From Gymnopilus junonius (taxonomy: Eukaryota > Basidiomycota > Agaricomycetes > Agaricales > Galerinaceae), in assembly GCA_015501075.1 (NCBI GenBank), contig JADNYJ010000015.1, forward strand, positions 248,001-312,000: DNA of 64,000 nt. The letters run 5' to 3'. This document shows, piece after piece, positions 15,201-30,500 of the stretch. Every line of letters starts with the position of its first letter. Position 1 is the stretch's first letter. The translations under genes and the position numbers were made by a program. The notes under the pieces were generated by a model. It saw only the letters and a list, made by a program, of their open reading frames with translations. It had not been told where the DNA came from and made no database searches.

Positions 15201-17849
15201 GGCGACTGTGCCGTCAGCTATGACGTAGATGTAGTCGACATAGGGTAAGAAATGCAGGGCATGCGTGACCAAGATTCGAGTCTTTCCAGAAAGTGTATTC
15301 TGGAGGACATTGTGGAAGACGGCCTTTCCTACATGGGCATCCAGGGCCGAAAGAGGATCCTGATAAGAGAGATATATACTGTCAACAACATTGCAAAAAA
15401 AGGAGAGAAATCGACGAACATCAAATATTTGGATCTCCGTATCGCAATAGATAGCTCTGCAGATATTTAGACGCTGCTTCTGTCCGCCAGAGAGCGAGAT
15501 ACCCTTTTCGCCAACCTCGGTCATGTCTCCGTTAGGAAGCATTTCGAGGTCCGGTTCTAAACAAGAATCACGAATAGCCTTCCAGTACCTGTCCTCTTCA
15601 AATGGCCGTCCGAAGCAGATATTCTCACGAATAGTTGCATTCTATCAAAGGCATCAGAAAACCATTTGAGTCAGGGAGACGGAAAATCAAGCATGCCTGG
15701 ATCCAAGCGGACTGAGGACAGTAGCCCACACTACCGCCAAACACGATACTGCCAGAAGTCTTCCTCATCTCTCCAATCAGGCCCTGCAGCAAGCTCGTTT
15801 TGCCACTTCCGACTGGTCCAACGATTGCTACCAGCTGTCCACGGGGGATGGTCAGGTTGACGTCTTTGACTTTGAAGACGCGTTCTTCCTCTTGCTTTTC
15901 CTTCTCTTCAGAATCCGTAACGCCTTGTTCGTCAGAGGCAGGAGGTTCGGAACTGCCCTTTGCCTTGTTCTTGTCGTGGCCATGACCGTGCTTCTTGCCG
16001 TGCTTGCTTACCTCTTCGGGCGGAGGGGCATCCCAAGTGAAAGAAGCTCCTTTTACTTCGATAGCGTAGTCTATGCTTTCATCGACTATTCGGGTCTTCT
16101 CTAATAATTCAGCTTCGAAGACGCCATAAAGACGTCCAATTGCATTGGCAGCATCGGCAATAGAGCTAAAGGCCACAGCTATTCTTCGCGTTAGGGCAAG
16201 TAACAGTTTCAACAACATGAAAGCTTACGCAAAAACATAAGAGGCAGCCGCAGTAAGGTAAACAATGTCAAAGAAGTGAAGATCACACCCGGCTCTAGAG
16301 TATGCCCACTGGCAGAATAGGTGATGAATGCCAATACAGACGCCAGCACAGGCATGCTCATTGCCACTGCATTGTTGGCCGCTCTGATGAGCAATAACGT
16401 GTAGATATATCTAAAACACATTTAAACTTCAAGCAAAACCTGCAAAAAAATTGATACGTACGCCATTTCATTCCTTCGATACATTGATATCCGCTCGAGG
16501 AAGGGGATTTCCCAAGCGAAGAACTTGATGACTTTCATACCACCTAATAGTTCTTGAAGTAACTTGGCACGTTTATCCGTCCATGCCATACTCTTTCGCC
16601 TGAGGGTAAAAAGCTTCTTCATAACGTAAGTTTGAGCTGGTGTTGCGACAATGAAAAAAGCAAAGCCGGCAAGCGCAGAAGGTCCTAAGTTGGTTAATAG
16701 CAGGATTAAACAGATGATCATCTGGATCGGAGCAGTCCAGGACTAAAATTGTCACATTGAATGAGTGTGAAAAATGGGGGAAATGGTGATCACCTACCAT
16801 GTGGAAAAATCCAGCACAAAAATCTATACGAGAGACGTCCGTTGAGATATGGTTCACAAGCTTTCCATTCGTAAGGGTTGAACGCGCTCGGGCTGTCAAT
16901 CTGAGTGATCGGTCGTAGATGGCTGTGATGAGTCCACCGCGGACGAGGACACCAGTGGATGCACTGCGGTAGAAAAAGTGGTGAGTGCAAAGTGATGCCA
17001 CGATCTGCATAGCGAGAAGCCCGAATGTCAACCCAATTCCGGTCCCAACACCAGGTACAGGTTCACCAAGACGGTGGCCAGCATAAGATTCAGTAGCGAA
17101 CGCGATGATGGCCTAGAAGCAGGAATAACGTGTCAGTGATGGGCTGGGATGAAAATATATGTAGGACACACCTTTACGACAAGCGGACTGGTAACCTGAG
17201 CAGTATCACCAATGACTTTGAGCAGACCAGCAGACCAGAACCACCATTTTACGCTGTCATTGATAGCCCAAGTAAGACTGGCCCTTTTTCTGCCAGTTTT
17301 CTCCCTCCATTCCGCTTCCTTCTGCTCTCTTTGCCCTCTGATCGACCACCAAAGCCCTTTCAAACCTGGACTGATTCCGCCTCTCGCGAGCTTGGCGTTG
17401 TATTCTTCGGCCTCCTTTACACGGCGGTCAAAGGAGTCTTCGATAGCCTTTGCTATTACCGCTGCGCCACGGGTGTTCGGAAGCTTGTACAGATCGGTCG
17501 CTTCAAGAGGACGAGCATAGCCCAAACCCAGAAGTGGGGTTATCCAATTAAATGTGACAAGGTTAAAAGTATTGGCAGTAGCCTCTGGCAGAAGAAGGGC
17601 ATCATCGAGGGACTCTGGAGGAGGAAGAGGAGGCTTGGTTGAAGTGAACGGGACGTGCTGCCACCTAAAATCAATGTCAAAATCAAAATGCCGGAAAGAT
17701 TTAGCGGAGGAATGACGTAGTGCTCACCATGCCCGATTATGACCGTCGAGATGCGGGGTATGCTGCGTCTGTTCTTCTTTGGCGACTTCCAGCGAATTGC
17801 GACTCTCCTTCTCGTTGTCGACAGATTCGCTCGCTGCTGTCGTGGACAT
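12202..17849 (-). CDS. ABCC (MRP/Yor1-type) multidrug ABC transporter
   Basis: Full-length ATP-driven exporter, about 1,400 residues, of plasma or vacuolar membrane type. ATG 17849 (MSTTAASESVDNEKESR) joins by a phase-2 intron to LVTFNWITPLLGLGYARP, a Yor1-like opening. Order: TMD1 (GLLAMQIVASLCTHHFFYR, NHISTDVSRIDF, QELLGGMKVIKFFAWE), NBD1 with Walker A GPVGSGKTS, signature ISLSGGQKQR, Walker B FDDPLSALD and H-loop LVTHAL, an acidic/Lys linker, TMD2, and NBD2 with Walker A GRTGAGKSS, signature NLSVGQ, Walker B ILDEAT and IAHRL. Asp after Walker B in NBD1 versus Glu in NBD2 is the usual ABCC asymmetry. The start of NBD1 has a His/Lys insertion (KHGKKHGHGHDKNK). Two oddities: a 7-nt micro-exon at 13066-13072 and a GC-AG intron at 15642-15696. 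The end is ALTEE, stop 12202. Confidence 0.93.
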
Positions 17850-18450
17850 CTGCAAAACGACAAGAGTTAGAGGGACCCGTGGCATACGGCCTTTTTCGCT
17901 TTTTATAAATTGACTCAACCGGCCACCCATCCGGTACTTTGCTTGCGTCAGCATGATGACATTGATCCTGCCAAGGTTTGCCTCCAGCCAGGACTAGCCT
18001 CTCCTGTCCTGTTTGATTTTTGCAGACGTGGAAATCTTTCCAGACCTTGCATTCACAGGATATTCGAGGGCATGTTACATGAGCAGTACACTATTCACTG
18101 TTTTTTTCGTCCTGTCGGGTTATTAAATTTCAAAAATGTCTCAAGTGAACTAAGACGACAACAGCTGAGTCATGATAGGCCGCCATTAGCTGACTGTCCT
18201 TTGGTCGCACGTCGACGATTACGACACGCCTGACGAGGACCGGCGTTATAACTAGCTGGAAATGAAGAATTCGCCTGCTGCAGAGTGACGATATGAAGAA
18301 GGATGTCAAAAAATCATTAAAGAATGATCGTTTATTCTTTCATAAGGTTAGCTGTACTTAAATACATGACGCGTGCAGTGAAGTCCGAATAGATTTTCCG
18401 TAGTCGTGTAGATTCAGGGCTCCCTAGTCAGCATTACCTCTGGAACCCTA
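17850..18450. other. Promoter side of the ABC transporter; no gene seen
   Basis: Holds the ABCC promoter and the 3' flank of the LysM gene, which lies on the same strand. No ORF or repeat of note was recognised. Confidence 0.55.
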
Positions 18451-19616
18451 TCACCAACCTTTCTTAGTTTGCATCTTTTCTTTTCCTTTGATTGGAAACC
18501 TTGGGACCCCAACATTTCGACCAGCCCGACGTTCTTTGGCCTCCCATTCTTCATCTTCTAAATACTGTTCAATAGCAAGCGCCTCTAACACCCTTCCGTC
18601 AGTTGGCGTCACCTCAGTAATCCCATTTTCCTTGCGCTTATAGGTATACGCATCTTGCTCTTGCGCATCGTCCGCAAGAGCTACGTAGGCTTTTGCGATA
18701 CGCCAATCTACCTCTTTGGTGAGCGTTTGCAGCTTCTTTCTCGCCCGTTCTCTTACTAATTTCTCCTCGCGTCCTTGCTCCTCAGCCTCGTCGAACGCTA
18801 ACGAAGGGTGAGGTTTTGCAGTTGGAGGAAGCAGTAGAAAGGCGCGGGTATGCAAAAGGTGGGGCATCGTGCGTAGCACGCTGGGTGGTAGGTTATTTAA
18901 CCTACAGATTTCGAATACCTATCAGATTGAAGTGCGCGGAAGAGTTAGCTCATATTCGGCCATGAATTTCAGAAGCAAGGGAGACGTACATCTAATCCGA
19001 AACGAAGAGCTATGCCTTGTAGAGTATCTCGCTTGTCGAGATAATATTTGTAAGGTACCGTCCTTACTGCACCGAGGATAGATTCTCCAGTATCCGAGAA
19101 ATCTTGCTCCAAGGGACCGGAACTCCTTCCGGACAGGTATGTATCCGGCGTTTTAACTGACGGTCTCACATCGCCATTATGCCTCGACGTGGAGGGTACA
19201 GCAACAGCTTCATAAGGGGGCGGAGGCGCAACTTCCGTGGTTGAACGCTCCTCAGCGTTGTCCAAAATATTATCGTCGTCATTATCGTCCTCGTCGTCTC
19301 CGAGAATAAAAGTAGCTTCATCTCTCACAGAGCCGTCCAAGTTCAAGCCAGGTGACATAAGCACCATACCCTTCCCGCTTGACGGTAGTTGGCTTCCTGA
19401 TCCAGATGCGACGACTCCTACGCCTCCCAGACAGGCCAAACAAGGATCGTACCGAGCCAGACGAGGATTAGAAGCAATGCATGAAGGACATATAGGGCGC
19501 TGGCAGCACTTCGTAATGTATATAGAATTGTCTTTACTGAAGAAAGAGCTTAAGGTGCTCTTCGAAGGAGGTAGAGAAGAAGAGCAGGCGAGGCAGAGAG
19601 TTGTATTGAGGTCCAT
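18451..19616 (-). CDS. LysM-domain protein with N-terminal Cys cluster
   Basis: ATG 19616 gives MDLNTTLCLACSSSLPP. A cysteine cluster follows (CLAC, then CCQRPICPSC, then CLAC) that looks like a small zinc ribbon. A disordered acidic segment leads to a LysM module, YYLDKRDTLQGIALRFGLDVFEICRLNNLPP, split by one intron (donor GTACGT after GLD). A charged coiled-coil-like C-terminus (EEKLVRERARKKLQTLTKE) ends KMQTKKGW at 18451. No signal peptide is seen, so this is an intracellular LysM protein of the LysMD type rather than a secreted chitin-binding effector. The function is unknown. It is divergent from ATG17 with only 103 bp between starts. Confidence 0.85.
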
Positions 19617-19719
19617 GATAGTAAGGAGGAAAGGGCGCTTACAAAGTACGGCTTGCCGAAACGCCGTAGCTTGTGTTCTATTTTTAGTAGTCCACCTTGA
19701 CTACTTAACTATACATGCT
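19617..19719. promoter_or_regulatory. 103-bp bidirectional promoter, LysM / ATG17
   Basis: Only 103 bp lie between the two divergent ATGs, so 5' leaders and promoter elements of both genes must overlap or the leaders must be very short. No TATA-like element stands out. Confidence 0.6.
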
Positions 19720-21798
19720 ATGGCCGCGAGTCCTGTGAACCAACCTCATCTCGTTTCTCTTGTTCTTCAATCTAAGAAAGCTCTCCATCATGGCGAACAA
19801 CTGTGTACCAGAGCTCATGTTGCATCAAGCAATTCAGCTCAAGCCGCCGTGGACGTGTTGGCGCTTGACGCGAAGGTTCGATGGGTGGTTGAGGCTGTTG
19901 TGGAACAGTTGCAGGCAAGGAGACAGTGCTTCATGGAAGCACTGGATTGACAATGTTTATTCCGACTCATCCAGCTCGCAGCGAATGTTGCAAAGACCAT
20001 TGAGGAGAAGCGCGCTCAGATTGGCAAACGTGTTTTGGCAAGTTCAAGTCCCCTGTAATTATGTGCTAGTAGAGTGTCTAATCCTATAAGAATAGGAATG
20101 GGACACTGATCGTACGAAACATGCTGACGCTCTGGATGACATTCTTGAGTCCCTCGGTTCACAGGTCGTCCCACCCAACTTCCACCAGGCGTCCTCTGAT
20201 TCTTCCCTCTTCGGAAGCCAACACTCTGCGGATCTGGAGAACGCTAAAGAGAATAAACTTGAAAGACAAGATTCAATTAGCCCCATGATAAGCCCGAAGC
20301 GATACGTTCATACCAACGGGAGCAGTGGCACCATCAAATACCAGGCTCGACCGTCAGTTTCCCCTGTTTCTCCTTCAGCGACTCTTCGCAGGAATTCTAT
20401 TCGTCGACCTGGGGATTCTGGTCTCGGTAACATACCCGAAGGAGGATTGAAGGGGAAAGCAAAGCAACAGGAGACCCCTGGTGAAGGTAGAAAGGAGAAT
20501 CGAAGACGGTGGAAGACACTCCGTGACTTCGTAGATGACCAGGCAATAGAGGACATTCTAGAGACTATTGAGAGTGATAGATCTGCTCTTGACGTGCGCC
20601 CTTCTTCTTGTAACACTAAGTTCTATCTGATCTGATTTCCCCCCAGAAAATCCTCGGCAAGACAGACGACTACCCAGAAACTCTGACTCGCACTATCCAG
20701 AATATTCAAGCTTCATTACCTTTCCCAGAGGACAACGAACTCAATGCTCTCACTCGGGTGCAACGAACTGTAACAGCACAGGAACAATTTGTCAATTCTA
20801 TGGCAACTCTTCTTGAGAGTCTCGCAAGTCATTATGATGGTATGGCCAGTGCTCTGAAGGACACAGAAGGCGGTGAAGTATTTAGCGAAGAAGATATACA
20901 AAGTACGTTGGACTCTTCCCTCGCTTAAGAGATGGATCCTTATTTTTTAAAGGTATGAACAGGGATACAGAAGAATTGCCGATTATTATGAAAGAACTAG
21001 AGGATAATGCAGACGCTATTGATGGGTATCGGTACGGTTTGTTTGCCTTACTTTTATGCCTTACTTACAATCTATATCACCATAGGGATCAGCTAAATGC
21101 CAGCAGAATTGGTCTTCAGAATGATCTTGAACATTTAAGGAAAATCTTGGATGACTTGGACGAGCTCGGTGAAATAATGGGCGAAATGCTCCAAATGCAG
21201 GAGACTGTCGAGGTAAGATGCCTTCCGAAGGCTCTCGAAGGAAGCAAACGACCAACTTTCTCACCTGGAAATCATAGATACAGGTCGATGATGAACTCAA
21301 AGGGCTGCACGGCCACTTGAATCCATTGAAGGCTCTACATGGACATTTCGTGTCTTACCGAACGGCATTCAACAAGCTGCTCCTTGAAATGGACCGCAGG
21401 AGGCAGTACAGAGAGGCTGCAGAGAACATTGTTATAGGTATGATGAAGCAACTGGATTCCATGACAGAAGGTACATACCGATTGGTTCTCTGTCTCTTGG
21501 CCCTGACCAATATCTGTCAGAGGAGAACCGTGTAAGAAACCATTTCAATGATGAATATGGCTCAAGCCTTCCATCGGATCTCTGCCTTGGTGTCTCGAAT
21601 GCTCCGACTAGATGGGAGATTGTACCATCGGAAGGTTCCGCAGCTGAGTCGCTGCCTCTAATAGCCAGTGACCTTATTGTAGAGGTGCGTAATTTGATAA
21701 AATTTGTTCTCAGTCAATCTCTTATTTCATGTTCTCATCATCAGGCAAGGCAGAAATTTGGATATTCTGACGGACCAATTGGTGCTGAGAGTTTGTAG
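19720..21798 (+). CDS. ATG17: Autophagy scaffold protein Atg17
   Basis: Scaffold of the Atg1 kinase complex that nucleates the phagophore. The predicted protein of about 520 residues is mostly helical. It starts MAASPVNQPHLVSLVLQSKKAL, has the early Atg17 helices (VRWVVEAVVEQLQ, LAANVAKTIEEKRAQ), then a Ser/Pro-rich insertion, and the crescent-forming coiled coil (FVNSMATLLESLASHYDG, ELPIIMKELEDN, RTAFNKLLLEMDRRRQY). It ends GPIGAESL at 21798. Two consecutive introns (19915-19974 and 20038-20095) use GCAAG donors. Both are needed to keep frame through the conserved N-terminus. The remaining introns are ordinary. ATG 19720 is chosen because it opens the conserved helix; an ATG five bases upstream is out of frame. 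Confidence 0.88.
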
Positions 21799-21957
21799 TC
21801 GAATATTTCCTGAGTATGTAGAAAGTAAAGATGATTTCCAGCATCCAATGCTATGAGCTCTGTGGCTGTACACAAGTTGTTTGGATTAGGAGTTGGTGCC
21901 AATCTACCCGAACTTGAATCCCGTCTCTCCGTCAATACGCAGCTCCTGATATTGACC

Positions 21958-23718
21958 ATGTCTGTCCTTGCTCCCATTATTTGCGATAATGGCACTGGTT
22001 TCTCAAAAGTAGGGTATGTATATGTGTCTACTAGCATATCTAATTCCGTCTTACAATTACCGTAAAGCTTTGCAGGAAATTCGGACCCATCCTTGTGCGT
22101 GCCTAACTGAGAATCATTTACCACCTCGAGCTAATGTCCGTCGATGTGTTCTCTAGTGTATTCCCCACCGCAATTGCCACGCGCGGATCCGCCTCCCAAT
22201 CGGCTCGCGCTCCTGCTGTACCTAGCAAGCCAGGTCATCTAGCCTCCAAACGCGGAGTCGAGGACCTTGATTTCTTCATCGGCGACGAAGCTTTGGCGAA
22301 TGCGAAGACCCCTGGATATGGAGTGCATTATCCCATCCGACATGGTATGATTGACAACTGGGATCATATGGAGCGATACTGGGAGCAAACCATATTCAAG
22401 TATTTGCGTGCGGAACCCGAAGACCATTACTTCCTTCTCGTACGTATTTCACAGCCGCAGTCATCCCTATAACTGCGCTTATTCACTATCTATCTATGTA
22501 GACTGAACCACCACTCAATCCTCCCGAGAACAGAGAACAAACTGCCGAGATTTTCTTTGAATCATTCAATATTAAGGGGCTGTATATCGCCGTGCAAGCT
22601 GTGCTTGCTCTCGCTGCGTCGTGGTCGTCTAACCGTGTCACCGATCGCACACTCACTGGAACCGTCATCGATTCCGGCGACGGTGTCACCCACGTTATTC
22701 CTTGTGCGGAGGGCTACGTCATCGGTAGCGCGATTAAACATATCCCCATTGCCGGTCGTGATATTTCGCAGTTCGTGTTAAACCTGATGCGAGAGCGTGG
22801 AGAAATGGCGACTGTTCCTCCTGAGGACCAGCTGAAAGTTGCCAGCAAGGTGAAGGAGAATTACAGCTATGTTTGCCAGGATGTCGTTAGGGAATTCAGG
22901 AAGTACGACGAGGAACCATACAAGTACTTTGAGCGCTATGATGGTGAACACAGCGTTACCGGTAGAGTGAGTTTCCTTCGCTTTTACACCTTCAGAATCT
23001 ATCTAAATACTATCCAGAAATACTCCGTTGATGTTGGATATGAACGCTTCCTGGCCCCTGAGATCTTTTTCAATCCAGAGATCTTCTCATCTGATTTCCT
23101 CACTCCTCTCCCTGAAATTGTCGACGATGTCATTCAATCATCGCCCATTGATGTCCGTCGTGGACTGTACAAAGTGAGCGAAATCTTGGCTTTGACCTAT
23201 TTATCTCTCTGATGTAGTTCCATCCAGAACATCGTCCTTTCAGGAGGATCTACAATGTTCCAACACTTCGGCAACCGTCTCAAACGAGACTTGAAGCAAC
23301 TTGTCGATCGCAGACTAGACGCGAGCGTTGCCGCAAGTGGCAGCACCCAGAGGGTGAGCTTATAAATATCCATTTATTTCGTCCCTTGATGAACTGATCC
23401 GGCTCTCTTGTTTGTAGTCGTCGGGTGTTGAAGTTGACGTCATCTCTCACAAGCGTCAACGGTTCGTTTCCTTTATTTTGAAGCTGACCCGGTTCATGAA
23501 CCTTCTTTTTTCTTTAGCTACGCGGTGTGGTTCGGTGGTTCTCTACTTGCGTCTCTCGTAAGTCCATCATATCAGTACAATTTTGTGTGCCTTGAGTGCT
23601 GGCTTATGTTTTTGATGCATAGCCCGATTTCTACACTTCTTGTCATACCAAGGCACAGTATGACGAAATCGGCCCTAGCATTTGCAGAAGATACCAAATC
23701 TTCGGCAGCTCTACATAA
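21958..23718 (+). CDS. ARP3: Actin-related protein 3 (Arp2/3 complex)
   Basis: Subunit of the Arp2/3 complex that nucleates branched actin at cortical patches. Recognisable blocks in order: [77 protein letters not shown], Arp3-specific [33 protein letters not shown] and [13 protein letters not shown]. The end [19 protein letters not shown] matches the Arp3 carboxyl end. The gene is split by about seven introns; exon 2 is only 27 nt (22068-22094) and codes FAGNSDPSF with the flanking bases. ATG 21958 gives the standard [14 protein letters not shown] start. The 3' end is convergent with SelO, 200 bp away. Confidence 0.95.
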
Positions 23719-23918
23719 ACAGGATGAAGATGTAGATACGAAACATCGATATCTTGTTTATAGTTCACTTCAGGCTTCATCAATGGAATTGTCCGTGACG
23801 CGCGTAATAAGGGCCAAACGTTTTCTGATGTCAATAAGGTATCTATAATACAAAGATCCGTATCCTTTAAGTGGTTGCAAACGTTATTTTTCATTCCATT
23901 CCTCGATGCCTTGAGCCT

Positions 23919-26528
<2,610 letters not shown>

Positions 26529-26642
26529 TAACCAGAAAGTAATACCAAGGAATAGGAATAATAAGCAACTGTCCGCTTGACTTTGACGTCATTCGATCAC
26601 AAATGCCGCTTGGTCCGAGTCACGTTCTAGTCGGACCAAGCG

Positions 26643-27121
26643 TCAACATTTGTTTATCGCATTTTTGATCTCGCCCACACCGCCAGCTTCCGCATGAGGT
26701 CCATCTCTTCCTGTTCTTTTGCTTTCACCGTTTAAATTGTCCGCAATGGCCCGTGCTCGCTGTACCCTCGCCCCAGCGACTCCCTGGTCCTCCCTCTCGC
26801 CGATGAGCAGCCCTACATAGATCTCCTTAATTTCCATGGCGATTTTCTCTCCCTTTCCAGTCGACTTCATCTGTTCCTTGTCGGAATAATAATGTACACG
26901 CAGAGCATTGTGTGCTTCCGCCTTATTGTGGTGGGATGCACTTCTGTTGCGCGCCTGTGCGCTTTGACTGGGAAACTTTCCTGATGACTTGGGCACAGCA
27001 CGTGAAGCATACTGGGTCCATGGACCTGTAGGTCTGGACCCGGGCTTAGGTCCCAGCTTAGGACAATGGTTCTAAAATCGTAACAATGAAAAGACCACGT
27101 GATCATATAACTCACGTGCAT
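26643..27121 (-). CDS. Small basic protein of unknown function, possibly frameshifted
   Basis: I do not recognise this gene. A two-codon first exon (ATG 27121, donor GTGAGT) splices over a 44-nt intron to a long open exon starting NHCPKLGPKPGSRPTGPW and continuing through HHNKAEAHNALRVHYYSDK and KIAMEIKEIYVGLLIGERE. At about 26731, beside a short homopolymer, the in-frame C-terminus (NGESKRTGRDG...) loses protein character. A neighbouring frame reads a plausible helical end, KEQEEMDLMRKLAVWARSKM, stopping at 26654. Either reading gives about 140 residues. Basic, with no membrane segment or known motif. Confidence 0.4.
26999..27118. promoter_or_regulatory. Three CACGTG E-boxes
   Basis: Perfect CACGTG hexamers at 26999-27004, 27096-27101 and 27113-27118. 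The third overlaps the 5' splice site of the small unknown gene. In fungi CACGTG is bound by bHLH factors such as Cbf1, Pho4 and SREBP types. Placement just upstream of the repeat-rich gene, which starts at 27502, fits a promoter role, but this is inference. Confidence 0.45.
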
Positions 27122-27501
27122 CGCGCCAATGTCCTAAAATGCCTGGACTTGAAGGGCCAAGGCTCCCGTTCACGAATTTTGCTCAATTTTCTCTCATTTT
27201 GTGCTCTGTATCGTAGTACCAGAGCATATACCATCTTGAATTCATCTGTCCTCGATTTTTCTGTCGATTTTACCGGCTGAATACCTGGAGCTACACTTTG
27301 CCACTCTACAGCACTGTTTGCTGTTTACCCCCCGCAAGGATTCCCACCCAACACATCACCAAACACCCACTCGAGCCGGCTCTCCACACAGCACCTTATC
27401 GCAAACCCTCTTTTCTCCTCTCCCACTTCAGACAGCAGCAATATTTTGTCCATTGTTGCGGGTTTGAGTCCTGAAGGATAACATTGAGTCGCTCAAACTG
27501 C
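27122..27501. promoter_or_regulatory. Divergent promoter, small unknown gene / repeat-rich gene
   Basis: Pyrimidine-rich from about 27285 and free of ATG for over 200 bp before 27502, as expected of a fungal core promoter and 5' leader for the plus-strand gene. Confidence 0.5.
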
Positions 27502-30500
27502 ATGGATTTGACCGCGATTATCATTCTATACCTCGTCACCGTCGTCACCAACTTCACTTTCCACTCCAATCTCCCATCGACATCCATCGTCCCCATTATG
27601 TTTGTTAATCAAGTACCAATGCTTCCTACTTCAAGCCTTAGGCCCAAGACCAAGAGCGATTCTAGAGTTCCTGAGCCTCTGATGAACTCTACGACGCAGG
27701 ATCTTTTACCACGCAACATCTCTGGCGGCTGTCCCTCTTCGCAGCACGGTCTCAATACTCCAACTGGCCCTACAAATACCAAAGAATATCTATCGGTCCA
27801 AAAAGATGGGGTAAATATACCAATCTCTTCATTTTTTTGTGTGTATACTCATGCATTTCCTCCCCAAGCCCACCTCGGTTACGTCTCATCAGGGAGCAAC
27901 TAACGACGAATTGCTTGCCGTCGCATCTCTATTGGAGATGGAAGCAGGTAGCCCGGCCCCCAACAACTCTTCGCGAACCTTCGACGCTGCGTCCATGGGG
28001 TACCAAACATCGTCGGCGGGCCCCAATGCAACAGCCCCATTGGCAAGCACTAAATTTGAAATGCTTGTTGCCGCTTGTGTATCAGAGCTGCACGCAGATT
28101 ACCCCGCGCCCAATAAATCGTCCCCAGCCTTCAACGCTACGTCCATGGGTCACCAAGAATCATCAGCGAGCTTCAATACAACAGCCTCATTGCCAAGCAA
28201 TCCGCCCCAGCCGTTCCCAGTTATCCAAACCTCCGCTGAATCACCTTCCTCCCTCAAAATTGATCCTCCATTTATGTTTTCTTCCCCGAAATCTGAAAAA
28301 TCCAAGCGCCCCACCGCAGGGGGGAAAAGATATAAGCAGGCAGTACAGTCCGGGAATTTCGTGCCGCCTGCCCCTGTCGTGGCTGAGTACTCCGATGAGG
28401 TGGAGGATTTCTTCTTGAACAGCGCTACCCCCAATCTTCCCACACCTCCACAACAATCAGCAAATAAAGTGGCGAACAACCATATATTAACTGAGATGGA
28501 CCTAAAGGCATTCTCTAGTCAGGAAAATGGGCGCCAAACAGCACCGAAACTCGTCGATCTCGGCGAGGCACCTGCTCACGCCATTCAATCCACGCGTCAG
28601 CCGACACCGGCAGACTACTTCCCGAAGGGGCGCCAAATGGCAGACATGAGCATGTTCTCTTTGGCCAGCCAGTCATGGTCACAAATATCAGACTTTCGAT
28701 TTGACCTTCCTGTAGTAGATTCCTCTGTTTCGCACCCAGACCTTGCCACCAGCTTGACAATGTCGAGTTCAAGCCTTTCCCAAGTTCCATCACCTTCCGG
28801 CCAGAGTGGTTCAGCGTCAGTGATGGGCACTGACATGTCCTACTCCAACAACCAGACGTGGCCACAATTCCCTGGCGTGAGCTTTGATGTTCACATAGAT
28901 GAATCCTGCGTGTCGCCATACACAGACCTTCCGGCCAGCTCGATATCGTCATATTCGAGTCTTGCCAATGCGTTATCGCCTGCCTTCCAGAGTGGTTCAT
29001 CAATACCAAGCTTCAATATACCTTCTGTTGCACCTGGAGGTTGTGTCTCAGAAAATTCCGATGGCACCTTTTCTGAAGATGCTGGTTATGGCATATATAC
29101 TGTCCTGACAAACGATTACAGCATAAGCCAACCTCATTCTCTAGTGTATGCACTTCTATTTTCTTGAAAGTTGTTCATTGATTTAAGTCTTATACCAGTG
29201 CCAGTAATCAGACGGACACCCTCCCTGCTTTCAATGATAATTTCGGACAGGTATAGCATATTCTTACAATACTTTTCAACCTCCAGCGAGTTAACCATAA
29301 CATATTTGGAACAGTGGCAGGTTCTGTATGACAATACACCAAGTACAGTTCCTTCAAATGACGATGCCGAAGACGAAGACGACATGGAGTTAGTGGCCAC
29401 CACTGGGGTACTTGGAGGTATTTTCTCGGTAAATTCGCAGGAGGAGCTTGAACAAAGGTATGGAACTGTAATTATCATCACAAATTTCTGTCAACTAAGT
29501 TGTATGTGATTGATAGTGGTCTGCTCGACACAATGACAGATTTTGCTGGAACACCTATACAAGTAAGTTACCGCTATACTCATCCTACCATGTTTATTGA
29601 TGCTTTTGTAGGACCAATCAATGCCCACAGCAGGTCTGTATTTCATGAATACAGAAGAGGAACAGCAACAAATCCCGGATGTTCCAGCACCAGGGCCGTC
29701 GTACAGTGTTCCTGTGCCACGGGATAACTTCCCGCCGTTCATTGTCCCTACAGTGAGCGATGACAAGGAAGAGGAATTAATCACCGCCACGGAAGGCCAG
29801 CTTGAAGGCTTTCCACACCGTGCCGGTAGTACACCATCTCGTTCCCTTGACCTTCTTTCTTGGAACATGGCAGAGGGAACTACAACTAACGATGGACCCA
29901 CCAACACCGTATGGCTTTCGGAGCCCAAGGACCAACAGCAATTCGATGCCGATCCTATTATCCTCTCTGAACAAAATATTGTCACAAACAATATCATTCA
30001 GCACATAGAATGCGTCAGCGCAGCTCATGACGTTGTCATGACCTCTGGCGTTTCTAGTTCTCTCGACTTTAGCATGCATGCCGAGCAGAACAAAACCACC
30101 CCGCTGAATGGTATGCCATCACAAAGTCATGAAGGCCAGCAAGAGCAATCTCCTCCTGATTCGGACAATATCCAAATCCACAATAGCCAGGAGGATATCT
30201 CCAAAGAGCTCACAGAAGGTCCCGATGTAAGTCCCTCTCGGGCACTTGGAACGTCTGCTCCTGAAATCCAGGAGGAAACCACCGCATGCGAGACGCTCAC
30301 AGGAACCTCTCCGACTGCCGATGTCAAAATGGCTGTCCCCTTTTCTTCCTTCACCGCGATTGTGGTAGACGATAAGAATGAGACGTCAGGCTTCCCGTCT
30401 GTTGACGGACTCGAGTCTCCGATTGCTCGGGCGGGTACAGTGAAGGAGTCTGCGGTAGATGAAGGCGCGAGTTTGCCACCTCCGTCAAACTCACACTTGG

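Noticed and set aside
18889..18906. Palindrome GTAGGTTA-TT-TAACCTAC
   Set aside because: Lies inside LysM coding sequence next to the splice acceptor; codons explain it adequately.
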